From assembly GCA_002918705.1 (NCBI GenBank), contig PQKR01000003.1:248001-312000 (forward strand): a stretch of 64,000 bases of DNA. Reading direction: 5' to 3'. Each line of letters opens with the position of its first letter. Position 1 is the first letter of the stretch. The notes beneath the pieces are model-generated. The model ran no database searches. It worked only from the letters and a program-made list of their open reading frames with translations, and was not told the origin of the DNA. Shown in pieces: positions 1-9,377 of this stretch. The position numbers were made by a program, and so were the translations under genes. The stretch comes from Escherichia sp. ESNIH1 (GTDB taxonomy: Bacteria; Pseudomonadota; Gammaproteobacteria; Enterobacterales; Enterobacteriaceae).

Positions 1-359
1 AGCTCTTAGAGCGCCTGCGCCTGAAGCCCTACAGCGACCGCTACCCGCTGCACCTCTCCGGTGGTCAGCAGCAGCGCGTGGCCATTGCCCGCGCGCTGAT
101 GATGGAGCCGCAGGTGCTGCTGTTTGACGAGCCGACGGCGGCGCTGGATCCCGAGATCACCGCGCAGATCGTCAGCATTATTCGCGAGCTGGCGCAGACC
201 AAGATTACCCAGGTTATCGTGACTCACGAAGTTGAAGTGGCGCGTAAAACCGCCAGCCGTGTGGTGTATATGGAAAATGGCTATATCGTCGAACAGGGCG
301 ATGCCAGCACCTTTACCGCACCGCAGACCGATGCGTTTAAAAACTACTTATCTCACTGA
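1..359 (+). CDS. artP: ArtP, arginine ABC transporter ATPase (5' truncated by window)
   Basis: C-terminal part of the ATP-hydrolysing subunit of the arginine importer; the reading frame is open from base 3. Visible are the ABC signature LSGGQQQR, the Walker B segment [14 protein letters not shown] and the switch histidine in VIVTHEVE. The Walker A half lies outside the window. It ends 20 bases before artI, giving the artPIQM order known from E. coli. It acts on the cytoplasmic face of the inner membrane with ArtQ and ArtM. The family assignment is certain; the arginine specificity comes from the linked genes. Confidence 0.95.
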   Translation, partial: LLERLRLKPYSDRYPLHLSGGQQQRVAIARALMMEPQVLLFDEPTAALDPEITAQIVSIIRELAQTKITQVIVTHEVEVARKTASRVVYMENGYIVEQGDASTFTAPQTDAFKNYLSH

Positions 360-379
360 TATTTTTTTGGGAAGTGACA

Positions 380-1111
380 ATGAAAAAAGTATTGATTGCC
401 GCGCTGCTCGCCAGCGTTAGCCTCTCTGCTACAGCAGCCCAAACCATTCGTTTTGCCACCGAAGCGAGCTACCCTCCGTTCGAATCTACCGATGCCAATA
501 ACAAAATCGTTGGCTTCGACGTCGATCTGGCCAACGCGCTGTGTAAAGAGATTGATGCGACCTGTACGTTCACTAACCAGGCGTTCGATAGCCTGATCCC
601 AAGCCTGAAGTTCCGCCGCTTCGACGCGGTGATGGCGGGTATGGATATTACCCCGGAGCGTCAGAAGCAGGTTCTGTTTACTAACCCGTACTACGACAAC
701 TCGGCGCTGTTTATTGGCCAGCAGGGTAAATTTACCAGCATCGATGCGCTGAAAGGCAAACGCGTCGGCGTGCAGAACGGCACCACGCACCAGAAATTCA
801 TTACCGATAAGCATCCGGAAATCACTACCGTACCGTACGACAGCTACCAGAACGCGCGTCTGGATCTGCAGAATGGCCGTATTGATGCCGTGTTCGGCGA
901 CACCGCGGTGGTGACCGAATGGCTGAAGGCGAATAACAAACTGGCTGCGGTCGGCGATAAGGTGACGGATAAAGAGTATTTCGGCACGGGTCTGGGCATT
1001 GCGGTGCGTCAGGGCAATACCGACCTGCAGCAGAAATTTAATACCGCGCTGGAAAAAGTGAAGCAGGATGGTACCTACGAGACCATCTACAAAAAATGGT
1101 TCCAGAAGTAA
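380..1111 (+). CDS. artI: ArtI, periplasmic amino-acid binding protein
   Basis: A 243-residue type 3 periplasmic solute-binding protein. A signal peptide (MKKVLIAALLASVSLSATA) is followed by the mature start AQTIRFATEASYPPFES and the family motif GFDVDLANALC. The start chosen is ATG 380, behind GGGAAG; an in-frame GTG two codons upstream is less likely. It closely resembles ArtJ further on, including the segments NGTTHQKF, DSYQNA and FGTGLGIAVR. It delivers ligand to the ArtQM permease. In E. coli ArtJ is the high-affinity arginine binder and the ArtI ligand is less certain, so the substrate here is inferred. Confidence 0.95.
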   Translation: MKKVLIAALLASVSLSATAAQTIRFATEASYPPFESTDANNKIVGFDVDLANALCKEIDATCTFTNQAFDSLIPSLKFRRFDAVMAGMDITPERQKQVLFTNPYYDNSALFIGQQGKFTSIDALKGKRVGVQNGTTHQKFITDKHPEITTVPYDSYQNARLDLQNGRIDAVFGDTAVVTEWLKANNKLAAVGDKVTDKEYFGTGLGIAVRQGNTDLQQKFNTALEKVKQDGTYETIYKKWFQK

Positions 1112-1117
1112 TCCTTG

Positions 1118-1834
1118 ATGAATGAACTTTTTCCTTTAGCAAGCGCCGCCGGGATGACCGTCGGCCTTGCCGTTTGCGCGCTGGCCATTGGCCTGGTGCT
1201 GGCCATGCTCTTTGCCGTCTGGGAGTCCGCAAAGTGGCGTCCTGTGGCATGGCTCGGATCGGGGCTGGTGACTATCCTGCGCGGCCTGCCGGAAATTCTG
1301 GTGGTGCTCTTTATCTATTTTGGCTCGTCACAGCTGCTGCTGGTGCTCTCGGATGGCTTTACCCTGAACCTGGGGTTTGCGCAGATCCCGGTGCAGATGC
1401 AGATTGAAAACTTCGACGTCAGTCCGTTCCTGTGCGGGGTGATCGCCCTCTCCCTGCTCTATGCAGCCTATGCTTCTCAGACCCTGCGCGGGGCGCTGAA
1501 GGCTGTGCCGCAGGGCCAGTGGGAGTCCGGCCAGGCGCTGGGGCTGTCTAAAAGCGCTATTTTCTTCCGGCTGGTGATGCCGCAGATGTGGCGTCATGCC
1601 CTGCCGGGACTGGGTAACCAGTGGCTGGTGCTGCTGAAAGATACGGCGCTGGTATCACTTATCAGCGTTAACGATCTCATGCTGCAAACCCGCAGCATCG
1701 CGACCCGTACCCAGGAGCCATTTACCTGGTTTCTGGTGGCGGCGGCCATCTACCTGGTGATTACGCTTCTCAGTCAGTACATTCTCAAACGCATTGACCA
1801 ACGCGCGACACGTTTCGAACGGAGGCCTGGCTAA
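1118..1834 (+). CDS. artQ: ArtQ, arginine ABC transporter permease
   Basis: A 238-residue inner-membrane permease of the polar amino-acid (HisM/GlnP) family. Hydrophobic segments and the cytoplasmic EAA-type loop ([21 protein letters not shown]), which docks on the ATPase, are visible. ATG 1118 gives the length of the E. coli protein; a TTG codon just before it is a less likely start. Its stop overlaps the artM start (TAATG), suggesting translational coupling. It pairs with ArtM as a heterodimeric channel. Confidence 0.95.
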   Translation: MNELFPLASAAGMTVGLAVCALAIGLVLAMLFAVWESAKWRPVAWLGSGLVTILRGLPEILVVLFIYFGSSQLLLVLSDGFTLNLGFAQIPVQMQIENFDVSPFLCGVIALSLLYAAYASQTLRGALKAVPQGQWESGQALGLSKSAIFFRLVMPQMWRHALPGLGNQWLVLLKDTALVSLISVNDLMLQTRSIATRTQEPFTWFLVAAAIYLVITLLSQYILKRIDQRATRFERRPG

Positions 1835-2502
1835 TGCTTGAGTATTTACCGGAACTGATGAAAGGGTTGCACACCAGCCTGACGCTCACCGTGGCGTCGA
1901 TTGTGGTGGCGCTGATCCTCTCCCTGATTTTTACCATCGTTCTGACGCTGAAAACGCCGGGTCTGGTGTGGATCGTGCGGGGCTATATCACGCTCTTTAC
2001 CGGTACGCCGCTGCTGGTGCAGATCTTCCTGATCTACTACGGGCCGGGGCAGTTTCCGTCGATCCAGGCCTATCCGTGGCTGTGGCATCTGCTCTCCGAG
2101 CCGTGGCTCTGCGCGCTGATTGCCCTGTCGCTGAACAGCGCGGCCTATACCACCCAGCTCTTCTACGGCGCGATTCGGGCGATCCCTGAGGGGCAGTGGC
2201 AATCCTGCGGCGCGCTGGGGATGAGCAAGAAGGATACGCTGGCGATCCTGCTGCCGTACGCGTTCAAACGCGCCCTCTCCTCCTACTCCAACGAAGTGGT
2301 GCTGGTATTCAAAAGTACCTCCCTGGCCTACACCATCACGCTGATGGAGGTGATGGGGCATGGACAGCTGCTGTATGGTCGCACCTACGACGTGATGGTT
2401 TTCGGCGCGGCGGGGATTATCTACCTGATAGTCAACGGCTTGCTGACGCTGCTGATGCGGCTTATCGAGCGGCGGGCGCTGGCGTTTGAGCGGCGCAACT
2501 AA
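1834..2502 (+). CDS. artM: ArtM, arginine ABC transporter permease
   Basis: A 222-residue permease and the partner of ArtQ. It carries the coupling loop EGQWQSCGALGMSKKDTLAILLP and several hydrophobic helices. It starts on the last base of the artQ stop codon and is followed after 10 bases by a strong terminator, so it closes the artPIQM operon. artJ beyond has its own promoter region. Confidence 0.95.
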   Translation: MLEYLPELMKGLHTSLTLTVASIVVALILSLIFTIVLTLKTPGLVWIVRGYITLFTGTPLLVQIFLIYYGPGQFPSIQAYPWLWHLLSEPWLCALIALSLNSAAYTTQLFYGAIRAIPEGQWQSCGALGMSKKDTLAILLPYAFKRALSSYSNEVVLVFKSTSLAYTITLMEVMGHGQLLYGRTYDVMVFGAAGIIYLIVNGLLTLLMRLIERRALAFERRN

Positions 2503-2512
2503 CACTATCTGA

Positions 2513-2534
2513 GGCGGGGCAACCCGCCTTTTTT
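2513..2534 (+). terminator. Rho-independent terminator after artM
   Basis: Perfect stem GGCGGG/CCCGCC with a GCAA tetraloop followed by six T. It separates artPIQM from artJ. Confidence 0.9.
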
Positions 2535-2543
2535 ACACCTGCA

Positions 2544-2582
2544 CAAATATAAATAATCATTAATATTGCATATAAATTCATT
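2544..2582. promoter_or_regulatory. Tandem ARG boxes (ArgR operator) of artJ
   Basis: The 18-mer ATTGCATATAAATTCATT at 2565-2582 matches the ArgR box consensus (TNTGAATWWWWATTCANA type) with one core mismatch. A second, weaker 18-mer at 2544-2561, spaced 3 bp as usual for ArgR hexamer sites, conserves mainly its right half (ATCATT). ArgR repression of artJ is known in E. coli; here it is inferred from these boxes. Confidence 0.75.
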
Positions 2583-2650
2583 CAGTGGCATTGTAACCCC
2601 ATGCCGCAGACACGGTGAAAACTATAAGATTGACAGACAGGAGTTCCATA

Positions 2651-3382
2651 ATGAAAAAGTTAATTCTGGCCGCCATCCTCGCCACCTTCGCCGCCGGTGC
2701 CAGCGCGGCAGATAAGATCAGCTTCGGCTCCTCTGCCACCTATCCACCGTTTGAGTCGCTGGATGCCAGCAACCAGATCGTTGGCTTTGATATTGACCTG
2801 GCAAAAGCGCTCTGCAAGCAGATGCAGGCCGACTGTACCTTTACCAACCACGCGTTTGACTCGCTGATCCCGGCGCTGAAGTTCAAGAAGTATGATGCCG
2901 TCATCTCCGGTATGGACATCACCCCAGAGCGTAGCAAGCAGGTCTCCTTCACCGACCCGTACTACGCCAACTCGGCGGTGGTGATCGCGAAGAAAGACGC
3001 GTTTAAATCGTTCGAGGATCTGAAAGGCAAGCGCATCGGCATGGAGAACGGTACAACGCACCAGAAGTATCTCCAGGATAAGCACCCGGAAGTGAAGACC
3101 GTAGCCTATGACAGCTACCAGAATGCGATCCTCGATCTGAAAAATGGTCGTATCGATGGCGTATTTGGCGACACCGCGGTAGTGAACGAGTGGCTGAAGA
3201 ACAACCCGCAGCTGGGTACCGCCACGCCGAAGGTGACCGACGCGCAGTACTTCGGTACCGGCCTGGGCATCGCGGTGCGTCCGGATAACAAAGCCCTGCT
3301 GGAAAAACTGAACGCTGCCCTGGCGGCCATCAAAGCCGACGGCACCTATCAGAAAATCAGCGACCAGTGGTTCCCGCAGTAA
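2651..3382 (+). CDS. artJ: ArtJ, arginine-binding periplasmic protein
   Basis: A 243-residue periplasmic binding protein with signal peptide MKKLILAAILATFAAGASA and mature start ADKISFGSSATYPPFES. It is a close paralogue of ArtI, sharing GFDIDLAKALC, NGTTHQKYLQDKHPE and FGTGLGIAVR. ATG 2651 follows a GACAGGAG Shine-Dalgarno; an upstream in-frame ATG at 2615 would put a tail before the signal peptide and is rejected. It is a separate transcription unit behind ArgR boxes, as expected for the high-affinity arginine receptor feeding ArtQMP. Confidence 0.95.
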   Translation: MKKLILAAILATFAAGASAADKISFGSSATYPPFESLDASNQIVGFDIDLAKALCKQMQADCTFTNHAFDSLIPALKFKKYDAVISGMDITPERSKQVSFTDPYYANSAVVIAKKDAFKSFEDLKGKRIGMENGTTHQKYLQDKHPEVKTVAYDSYQNAILDLKNGRIDGVFGDTAVVNEWLKNNPQLGTATPKVTDAQYFGTGLGIAVRPDNKALLEKLNAALAAIKADGTYQKISDQWFPQ

Positions 3383-3398
3383 TTACTATTCGCTAAAC

Positions 3399-3430
3399 GC
3401 CCGGTGGCGCTCTCGCTTACCGGGCCTACA
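3399..3430. repeat. REP palindrome between artJ and rlmC
   Basis: Single REP unit (GCCCGGTGGCGCT... ending ACCGGGCCTAC) in the gap between convergent artJ and rlmC. Confidence 0.85.
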
Positions 3431-3437
3431 AATTCTT

Positions 3438-4571
3438 CTACTCTACTTCCCGCACCAACAACGTTAACACCTCATAATGCGCCGTGTGCGGGAACATATC
3501 GAACAGCTGCACGCGTTCGATGCGGTACCCTGGCAGCTCACGGATATCTTTCGCCATCGTCTCGGCGTTACAGCTGGAGTAGACGATCCACTGCGGGGCC
3601 ATCGCGCTCAGGTAGTCGCACAGCGGCTTGCCGATGCCGCGCCGCGGCGGGTTGACCAGCACCAGCTCCGGCACCGTCCCCTGCCCCGTGGCGAATGCAG
3701 TAGAATCCAGCGCCTGGAAATGCACATTATGCAGACCCAGCTCTTCAGCAGACTGCTTCGCGCAGGCGATGGCTTCCGGAGCGATCTCAATCCCGGTCAA
3801 CGTCATCTCCGGCGTCGCACAGTGCAGGCCAAAGCCGCCCACGCCGCAGAAGAGATCCCACATGTGCTGCACCGGCAGCGCCCGTACCCAGTCGCGGGCG
3901 ATGGCGTAGAGACTCGCCGCCACGCTGGGGTTGGTCTGGAAGAAGCTCTGGGGGCGGATCCACAGCGGCACGCCGTTAAAGCGCTCCGCCAGCGCTCGCT
4001 GGTCGGTAAGCCAGATCTCCTGCTCCCCCTCCATAATCGCCATATGCACCGGCTGGATGTTAACCGAGATCACCTTCAGCTGCGGCAGCTCGGCCTGCAG
4101 CGCGGGCAGCGCGGCACGAAGCTGGTCGAGCTTGGCCTCCGAGCGCAGCACAAAGCGCAGCATCAGGCCGCCGTCGAGCTGGCTCTCGGTGAGCAGCAGG
4201 TACTTCAGCTCCCCACGCTTGCGCGCCACGTTATAGGGCGTCAGGCCCGCCCGGGCAATAAAGGGCTTCAGGGCGGCAAAGACCGGGTAGAACGACGCCG
4301 GATAGAGCGGACAGCCGGTGAGATCCTCCGGCGAGCCGTCGCGGTGTAGCATCCCCAGCAGCGGTTTCTCGACGCTGCCGCTCACCACCATCTTGGCTTT
4401 ATTACGGAATCCCTGCTCCGGGCCGCTGACCGGCGTGCACCACTCGGCGACCGGCAGACCGCCCAGCAGCGCATGCAGGCTCGCCATCTTGCTGGCAAGC
4501 TGTTGCGGGACCGGCTGGTCGATCCATTGACAGGAGCGACAGCGACCGGCGTCATATAGGGCGCACTGCAT
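3438..4571 (-). CDS. rlmC: RlmC, 23S rRNA (uracil-747-C5)-methyltransferase
   Basis: A 377-residue SAM-dependent RNA m5U methyltransferase of the RumA/TrmA family. The N-terminal cysteines (C3, C11, C14, and C in TGCPLYP) match an iron-sulfur site. The SAM motif is [13 protein letters not shown], followed by NPPRRG and the catalytic cysteine region SSCNAETM. It methylates U747 of 23S rRNA in the E. coli case. It is transcribed convergently to artJ, and ybjO lies upstream on the same strand. Confidence 0.96.
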   Translation of the reverse strand: MQCALYDAGRCRSCQWIDQPVPQQLASKMASLHALLGGLPVAEWCTPVSGPEQGFRNKAKMVVSGSVEKPLLGMLHRDGSPEDLTGCPLYPASFYPVFAALKPFIARAGLTPYNVARKRGELKYLLLTESQLDGGLMLRFVLRSEAKLDQLRAALPALQAELPQLKVISVNIQPVHMAIMEGEQEIWLTDQRALAERFNGVPLWIRPQSFFQTNPSVAASLYAIARDWVRALPVQHMWDLFCGVGGFGLHCATPEMTLTGIEIAPEAIACAKQSAEELGLHNVHFQALDSTAFATGQGTVPELVLVNPPRRGIGKPLCDYLSAMAPQWIVYSSCNAETMAKDIRELPGYRIERVQLFDMFPHTAHYEVLTLLVREVE

Positions 4572-4613
4572 GATAGAAACCTTCTTTTTTGCGGGGCGGG
4601 GATTGTACCACCG

Positions 4614-5087
4614 TTACTGGAAGCGGAAAAAGCGTCTGCAGGGGGATGGGATAAACAGCAGGCCGAGCACCAGCATATCCGGCAGCTTCTGCATCACCAG
4701 CGAGCGGAAAATTTCCCGCTTCGAACCGCCAGCAATGCTGAACAGCTCCGGGTAGCCGTAGCCCAGCGAGGCCGCCCACATGTAGCCTGCGGCCACCACC
4801 TGGGTCAGGAGATAGAGCCAGCGCGCCCAGTTGCGGCCTTTAATGACTGAGAAGGCGCAGAGAAATTCGAGGAACAGCAGCAGCAGGCTGCCGAGAAAAA
4901 TCAGCGTCAGGTTCCAGGTCTGGGCGCTGCGGTGGATGAAGTCCAGCGTCCCGCGCAGCCCCAGCAGGTTAAACAGCAGCAGCAGGTCGAGGCAGCGGAT
5001 CGCAATAATAGCGATAGCCGCGACCTGAACCAGCGCCGGTACGTTAAGCCGCGCATGACCCTGCTGCGTTTTTTTGAAAAATCCCAC
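4614..5087 (-). CDS. ybjO: YbjO, small inner-membrane protein of unknown function
   Basis: Hydrophobic protein with about four membrane segments and the conserved stretch NWARWLYLLTQ followed by SLGYGYPELFS, which identifies YbjO. The open frame continues to a TTG at 5153, but GTG 5087 is preceded by AGGGAAGG at 7 bases and gives MGFFKKTQQGHARLNV, equivalent to the region just after the N-terminus of the K-12 protein. That predicts 157 residues. It follows potI by 78 bases on the same strand and may be read with the pot operon. No biochemical role is known to me. Confidence 0.85.
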   Translation of the reverse strand: MGFFKKTQQGHARLNVPALVQVAAIAIIAIRCLDLLLLFNLLGLRGTLDFIHRSAQTWNLTLIFLGSLLLLFLEFLCAFSVIKGRNWARWLYLLTQVVAAGYMWAASLGYGYPELFSIAGGSKREIFRSLVMQKLPDMLVLGLLFIPSPCRRFFRFQ

Positions 5088-5165
5088 GGCGTAGCCTTCC
5101 CTGCGAAACGATACCGCGACCGGCGCGGCATCAGTGACCCATGACCTCAGCAAATAGTAGTGGGA

Positions 5166-6011
5166 TCATCCCTGTCTTGCACGCTGGATATCACGCGTTC
5201 GCTGCTTTTCTGCACGGGCCATCAATAGCCAGGCGATAAAACCAACAATGCCCACCACGCCGAGGATAATCGACGCCAGGGCGTTGATCTCCGGGTTTAC
5301 CCCCATGCGCACGCTGGAGAAGACCAGCATCGGCAGCGTGGTGGCCCCCGGCCCGGAGACGAAGCTGGCGATCACCAGATCGTCCAGCGACAGGGTAAAG
5401 GCCAGCAGCCAGCCGGAGATCACCGCTGGCATGATCATCGGCAGGGTGATGATAAAGAAGACCTTCACCGGCGTAGCGCCGAGATCCATTGCCGCCTCCT
5501 CAATGGAGCGATCCAGCTCGCGCAGGCGGGAGGAGATCACCACCGCCACGTAGGCGGTACAGAAGGTGACGTGCGCCAGCCAGATGGTAAGCATCCCGCG
5601 ATCCGCCGGCCAGCCGATGGCGTGGGCCAGGGCGACAAACAGCAGCAGCAGCGACAGGCCGGTGATCACGTCGGGCATCACCAGCGGCGCGGTGATCATA
5701 AAGGCAAAGCCGTTTGCGCCACGAAAGCGTCCGAAGCGCACCATTACCACGGCGGCGATGGTCCCCAGGATCACCGCCATCGTCGCCGCGCAGGCGGCAA
5801 TGGTCAGGCTTAGCCCTACCGCGCTCATCATGGCATCGTCGTGGAACAGCGTGCTATACCAGCGCGTAGACCACCCGGCCCACACCGTCACCAGCTTCGA
5901 GCTGTTGAAGGAGTAGACCACCAGCATCAGCATCGGCGCATAGAGGAAGGTGAAGCCGAGGATCAGGATCAGGATCCGCCACGGCGAACGCACTACCGGT
6001 AAGTTGTTCAT
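5166..6011 (-). CDS. potI: PotI, putrescine ABC transporter permease
   Basis: A 281-residue permease, the same length as the E. coli subunit, of the spermidine/putrescine family. It has six hydrophobic segments and the coupling loop EAAMDLGATPVKVFFIITLP. Its start overlaps the end of potH by four bases, so the two are translationally coupled. With PotH it forms the membrane channel of PotFGHI for putrescine uptake. Confidence 0.96.
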   Translation of the reverse strand: MNNLPVVRSPWRILILILGFTFLYAPMLMLVVYSFNSSKLVTVWAGWSTRWYSTLFHDDAMMSAVGLSLTIAACAATMAVILGTIAAVVMVRFGRFRGANGFAFMITAPLVMPDVITGLSLLLLFVALAHAIGWPADRGMLTIWLAHVTFCTAYVAVVISSRLRELDRSIEEAAMDLGATPVKVFFIITLPMIMPAVISGWLLAFTLSLDDLVIASFVSGPGATTLPMLVFSSVRMGVNPEINALASIILGVVGIVGFIAWLLMARAEKQRTRDIQRARQG

Positions 6012-6961
6012 GCGTGGTCTCCCGTGCCTTTGCTCTGATGTTTATGGAACCACATGATGGGAACAATGAGCAGCAGCAGCATAATAATGGCGACCGCCGA
6101 GGCCACCGGCCAGTCGCGGTTATTAAAGAACTCCTGCCACAGCACGCGGCCAATCATGATGCTGTCCGGGCCGCCGAGCAGCTCCGGGATCACGAATTCG
6201 CCCACCGCCGGGATAAATACCAGCATCGAGCCCGCGATAATTCCGCCCTTGGTCAGGGGCACAATCACGCTAAAGAAGGTCTTCAGCGGCCGGGCACCAA
6301 GATCCAGCGAGGCCTCTACCAGCGAGTAGTCAATGCGCGTCAGGGCGGTGTAGATTGGCAGCACCATAAACGGCAGATAGGCGTAGACAATGCCGATATA
6401 GACCGCAAGATTGGTGTGCAGGATCGTCAGCGGCTGGTCGATCACCCCTAGCCAGAGCAGAAAGTTATTGAGCACGCCGTTATTTTTTAAGATGCCCATC
6501 CAGGCGTAGACGCGGATCAGGAACGAGGTCCACGACGGCAGGATCACCAGCAGCAGCAGGATATTGCGCGTCGACGGCTTGCTGTGCGCCACCGCCCAGG
6601 CCAGCGGGTAGCCCAGCAGCAGGCAGAATAACGTTGAGATGGCCGCCACCTGCAACGATTGCAGATAGGCTTCGAAATAGAGCGGATCGTCCGTGAGCTG
6701 GAGGAAGTTACCCAGATTAAGGGTGATCGAGAGCTGGCCGTCGGCCCACTCCATCAGATCGGTATAGGGCGGGATGGCCCGCGCCATCTCGGCCAGGCTG
6801 ATTTTAAAGACTATCAGAAACGGCAGTAAAAACAGCAACGACAGCCAGATATAGGGCAGCGCGATCACCAGCTTGCGCCCGTGCTTCATCTGCATCCGCG
6901 CCAGCCAGAGGGTAAAGCGAGACGTTTTTTCTACGCGGGCCGGTGGTTCTAATGTGCTCAT
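6008..6961 (-). CDS. potH: PotH, putrescine ABC transporter permease
   Basis: A 317-residue permease with an N-terminal cytoplasmic tail (STLEPPARVEKTSRFTLW), six membrane segments and the ATPase-docking loop EASLDLGARPLKTFFSVIVP. ATG 6961 is preferred over the GTG immediately upstream because AGGAG then sits 5 bases away and the length equals the E. coli protein. It is 9 bases from potG. Confidence 0.96.
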   Translation of the reverse strand: MSTLEPPARVEKTSRFTLWLARMQMKHGRKLVIALPYIWLSLLFLLPFLIVFKISLAEMARAIPPYTDLMEWADGQLSITLNLGNFLQLTDDPLYFEAYLQSLQVAAISTLFCLLLGYPLAWAVAHSKPSTRNILLLLVILPSWTSFLIRVYAWMGILKNNGVLNNFLLWLGVIDQPLTILHTNLAVYIGIVYAYLPFMVLPIYTALTRIDYSLVEASLDLGARPLKTFFSVIVPLTKGGIIAGSMLVFIPAVGEFVIPELLGGPDSIMIGRVLWQEFFNNRDWPVASAVAIIMLLLLIVPIMWFHKHQSKGTGDHA

Positions 6962-6970
6962 CACCGCTCC

Positions 6971-8104
6971 TTAAACCGTTAACACAACGCAGCTGTCGGC
7001 GTCCCAGCAGAGGCGCACCTCATCACCCCACGTCGGCAGCCCTTTGCGGTAGCGATGTTCGTTCTGCAGCTGGGCGCTGATCATCTGCCCGCTCTTCAGG
7101 CGAACGTGGTAGATAGAGAGATCGCCGAGATAGGCAATGTGCACCACTTCACCGACGGCAAAGTTAAAGCCATCAGCCGGTGCCTCGTCGCAGAGCATGA
7201 TCTTCTCCGGGCGCAGGGCCACGTAAACCGGCACGTTGTCTACCACCGAGGCATCCGGATCGACCTTCAGGGGATGCATTAGCCCCGGCGAGTCGATCAC
7301 CAGACCGTCCTCCTGGCGCTCCTTCAGCAGCCCCTCGAAGACGTTCACCGAGCCGATGAACTCCGCGCTGTAGCGGGTCGTCGGATGCTCGTAGATCTCC
7401 TCCGGCTCGCCGATCTGCACAAATTTACCCCGGTTCATGATCGCGATACGCCCGGCCATCGTCATCGCCTCCTCTTGATCGTGGGTTACCATGACGCAGG
7501 TCACCCCTACCCGCTCAAGAATATCCACGACCTCCAGCTGCATCCGGTCGCGTAGCTTCTTGTCCAGCGCGCCCATCGGCTCGTCGAGCAGCAGCAGCTT
7601 CGGCCTTTTCGCCAGGCTGCGGGCCAGGGCCACGCGCTGACGCTGGCCGCCAGAGAGCTGGTGCGGCTTACGTTTAGCGAACTCGCTCATGTGCACGAGG
7701 CCGAGCATCTCCTCTACCCGGCTGGCAATCTCCGCCTTCGGCAGCTTGTCCTGCTTCAGACCGAAGGCGATGTTCTGCTCAACGGTCATGTGCGGGAAGA
7801 GCGCATAGGACTGGAACATCATATTGATGGGGCGCAGGTAGGGCGGAACGTGGGCCAGATCGACGCCGTCCAGCATAATCTGCCCGGTAGTGGGCTGCTC
7901 GAAGCCCGCCAGCATACGCAGCAGGGTCGATTTCCCGCAGCCGGACGCGCCCAGCAGGGCAAAAATCTCGCCTTTATAGATGGTCAGGTTGACGTCATCC
8001 ACGGCGTGTTGACCATCAAACGATTTGGTCAGGTTACGAATTTCCAGCAGCGGCGTCAGCGCTTTACGAGGTTTCGCCTGTGGGCGGGGGGTTGCGTCAT
8101 TCAC
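6971..8104 (-). CDS. potG: PotG, putrescine ABC transporter ATPase
   Basis: A 377-residue ATPase. Walker A is GASGCGKST, the signature is LSGGQRQR, Walker B is LLLLDEPMGALD and the switch region is VMVTHDQEEA; a C-terminal TOBE-type domain follows. An ATG at 8182 would add 26 unrelated residues. GTG 8104, behind GGAGAG, gives the N-terminus MNDATPRPQAKPRKALTPL, matching the E. coli protein, and is chosen. It powers uptake through PotH/PotI. Confidence 0.95.
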   Translation of the reverse strand: MNDATPRPQAKPRKALTPLLEIRNLTKSFDGQHAVDDVNLTIYKGEIFALLGASGCGKSTLLRMLAGFEQPTTGQIMLDGVDLAHVPPYLRPINMMFQSYALFPHMTVEQNIAFGLKQDKLPKAEIASRVEEMLGLVHMSEFAKRKPHQLSGGQRQRVALARSLAKRPKLLLLDEPMGALDKKLRDRMQLEVVDILERVGVTCVMVTHDQEEAMTMAGRIAIMNRGKFVQIGEPEEIYEHPTTRYSAEFIGSVNVFEGLLKERQEDGLVIDSPGLMHPLKVDPDASVVDNVPVYVALRPEKIMLCDEAPADGFNFAVGEVVHIAYLGDLSIYHVRLKSGQMISAQLQNEHRYRKGLPTWGDEVRLCWDADSCVVLTV

Positions 8105-8154
8105 GGGATGCTCTCCGGCATACAGATAAACAGGTGCATATGCACTAAAACGGT

Positions 8155-8189
8155 GCCTGATGTCCGGTGGCGCGAACGCCACCGGATAC
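8155..8189. repeat. REP-like palindrome between potF and potG
   Basis: Palindromic unit with arms TCCGGTGGCG and CGCCACCGGA inside the pot operon. Such elements often protect the upstream (potF) transcript end, which fits the higher need for binding protein. Confidence 0.8.
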
Positions 8190-8193
8190 GGTC

Positions 8194-9303
8194 TTATTTA
8201 CCGCTCTTCACTTTGGTCCACGCGCGGGTTCTCACGCGGTCAATTTTCGGCTCCTGCACCTTGAGGGTAAAGAGCTTAGCGAAGACGTCTTCCGGTGGGA
8301 AAATAGCCGGGTTCTCGCGTACTTCCGCACTGATCAGCGGCACGGAGGCCTTGTTGCCGTTAGCGTAGAAGACGTGGTCGCTGATGTGGGCGATAACGTC
8401 CGGACGCATCAGGTAGTTGAGGAACTGGTAGGCTTCCTCTTTGTTTTTGGCATCTTTCGGCATAGCGAAGACGTCAAAGAAGGCCAGCGCCCCCTCTTTT
8501 GGAATGATATAGGAGACGTTAACGCCGTTTTTCGCCTCTTTCGCCCGGTTCGCCGCCTGCCAGACATCCCCTGCCCAGCCGATCGCCACGCAGATATCGC
8601 CGTTAGCCAGATCGTTAATGTACTGAGAGGAGTGGAAGTAGCGGATATTTGGCCGCAGCTTCAGCAGCAGATCGGTCGCCGGACCGGTGTAGTCGTCCGC
8701 TTTAGTGCTGTTGGGATCTTTACCCAGATAGTTCAGCACGGTGGCGAAGATCTCTTCCGGCGCATCGAGGAAGGAGACGCCGCAGCTCTTCAGCTTCTCA
8801 AGGTTTTCCGGCTTCAGCACCACATCCCAGCTGTCCACCGGCACGTCGCCCAGCACGGCTTTGACCTTATCGACGTTATAGCCAATGCCGGTAGTGGCCC
8901 ACAGGTACGGCATCGCATACTTGTTATCAGGATCGTGCTTCGCCACCAGCTCGAGCACTTTCGGATCCATGTTTTTCCAGTTTGGCAGCTTGCTCTTATC
9001 CAGCGGCTGGAACACGCCTGCGGTCAGCTGGCGCTCCAGGAAGCTGGCTGAGGGCACCACCAGATCGAAGCCGGTGCTGCCCGCCATGAGTTTGCCTTCC
9101 AGCACCTCGTTGGAGTCAAACACGTCATACACAACCTTGATACCGGTCTCTTTTTCAAAGTTCGCCACCGTGTCCGGGGCAATATAGTCAGACCAGTTAT
9201 ACACGTGCAGCGTCTTCTGCTCGGCGGCCAGCGTGCCGGCGGAGACCGCCATCAGCGCGCCTGCTACCAGACCGGACAACCATTTTTTACTCAGGGTGGT
9301 CAT
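8194..9303 (-). CDS. potF: PotF, putrescine-binding periplasmic protein
   Basis: A 369-residue periplasmic polyamine-binding protein. The signal peptide ends around GTLAAEQ, followed by the family hallmark LHVYNWSDYIAPDTVANFEKETGI. Conserved ligand-site segments such as YLWATTGIGYN and GWAGDVWQAANRA are visible. It is first gene of potFGHI; a REP sits between it and potG. Putrescine specificity is taken from the E. coli PotF orthologue. Confidence 0.96.
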   Translation of the reverse strand: MTTLSKKWLSGLVAGALMAVSAGTLAAEQKTLHVYNWSDYIAPDTVANFEKETGIKVVYDVFDSNEVLEGKLMAGSTGFDLVVPSASFLERQLTAGVFQPLDKSKLPNWKNMDPKVLELVAKHDPDNKYAMPYLWATTGIGYNVDKVKAVLGDVPVDSWDVVLKPENLEKLKSCGVSFLDAPEEIFATVLNYLGKDPNSTKADDYTGPATDLLLKLRPNIRYFHSSQYINDLANGDICVAIGWAGDVWQAANRAKEAKNGVNVSYIIPKEGALAFFDVFAMPKDAKNKEEAYQFLNYLMRPDVIAHISDHVFYANGNKASVPLISAEVRENPAIFPPEDVFAKLFTLKVQEPKIDRVRTRAWTKVKSGK

Positions 9304-9361
9304 ATCTCATTCCTTCTGGAAAGTTCGTGAATAGACGAACTAAATGTACGCATTAAAGATA

Positions 9362-9377
9362 TGCAAGAATCGTGCAT
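9362..9377 (-). promoter_or_regulatory. Candidate sigma-54 promoter and leader hairpin of potF
   Basis: On the minus strand ATGCACGATTCTTGCA resembles the sigma-54 element TGGCACG-N4-TTGCA: the -12 half is perfect and the -24 half keeps GCACG but lacks TG. A perfect inverted repeat (AGTTCGT/ACGAACT, 9322-9341) follows in the predicted leader. potFGHI is reported to be nitrogen-controlled in E. coli; the promoter class here is inferred. The remaining ~270 bases to ybjN (9380-9652) show no gene. Confidence 0.45.
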
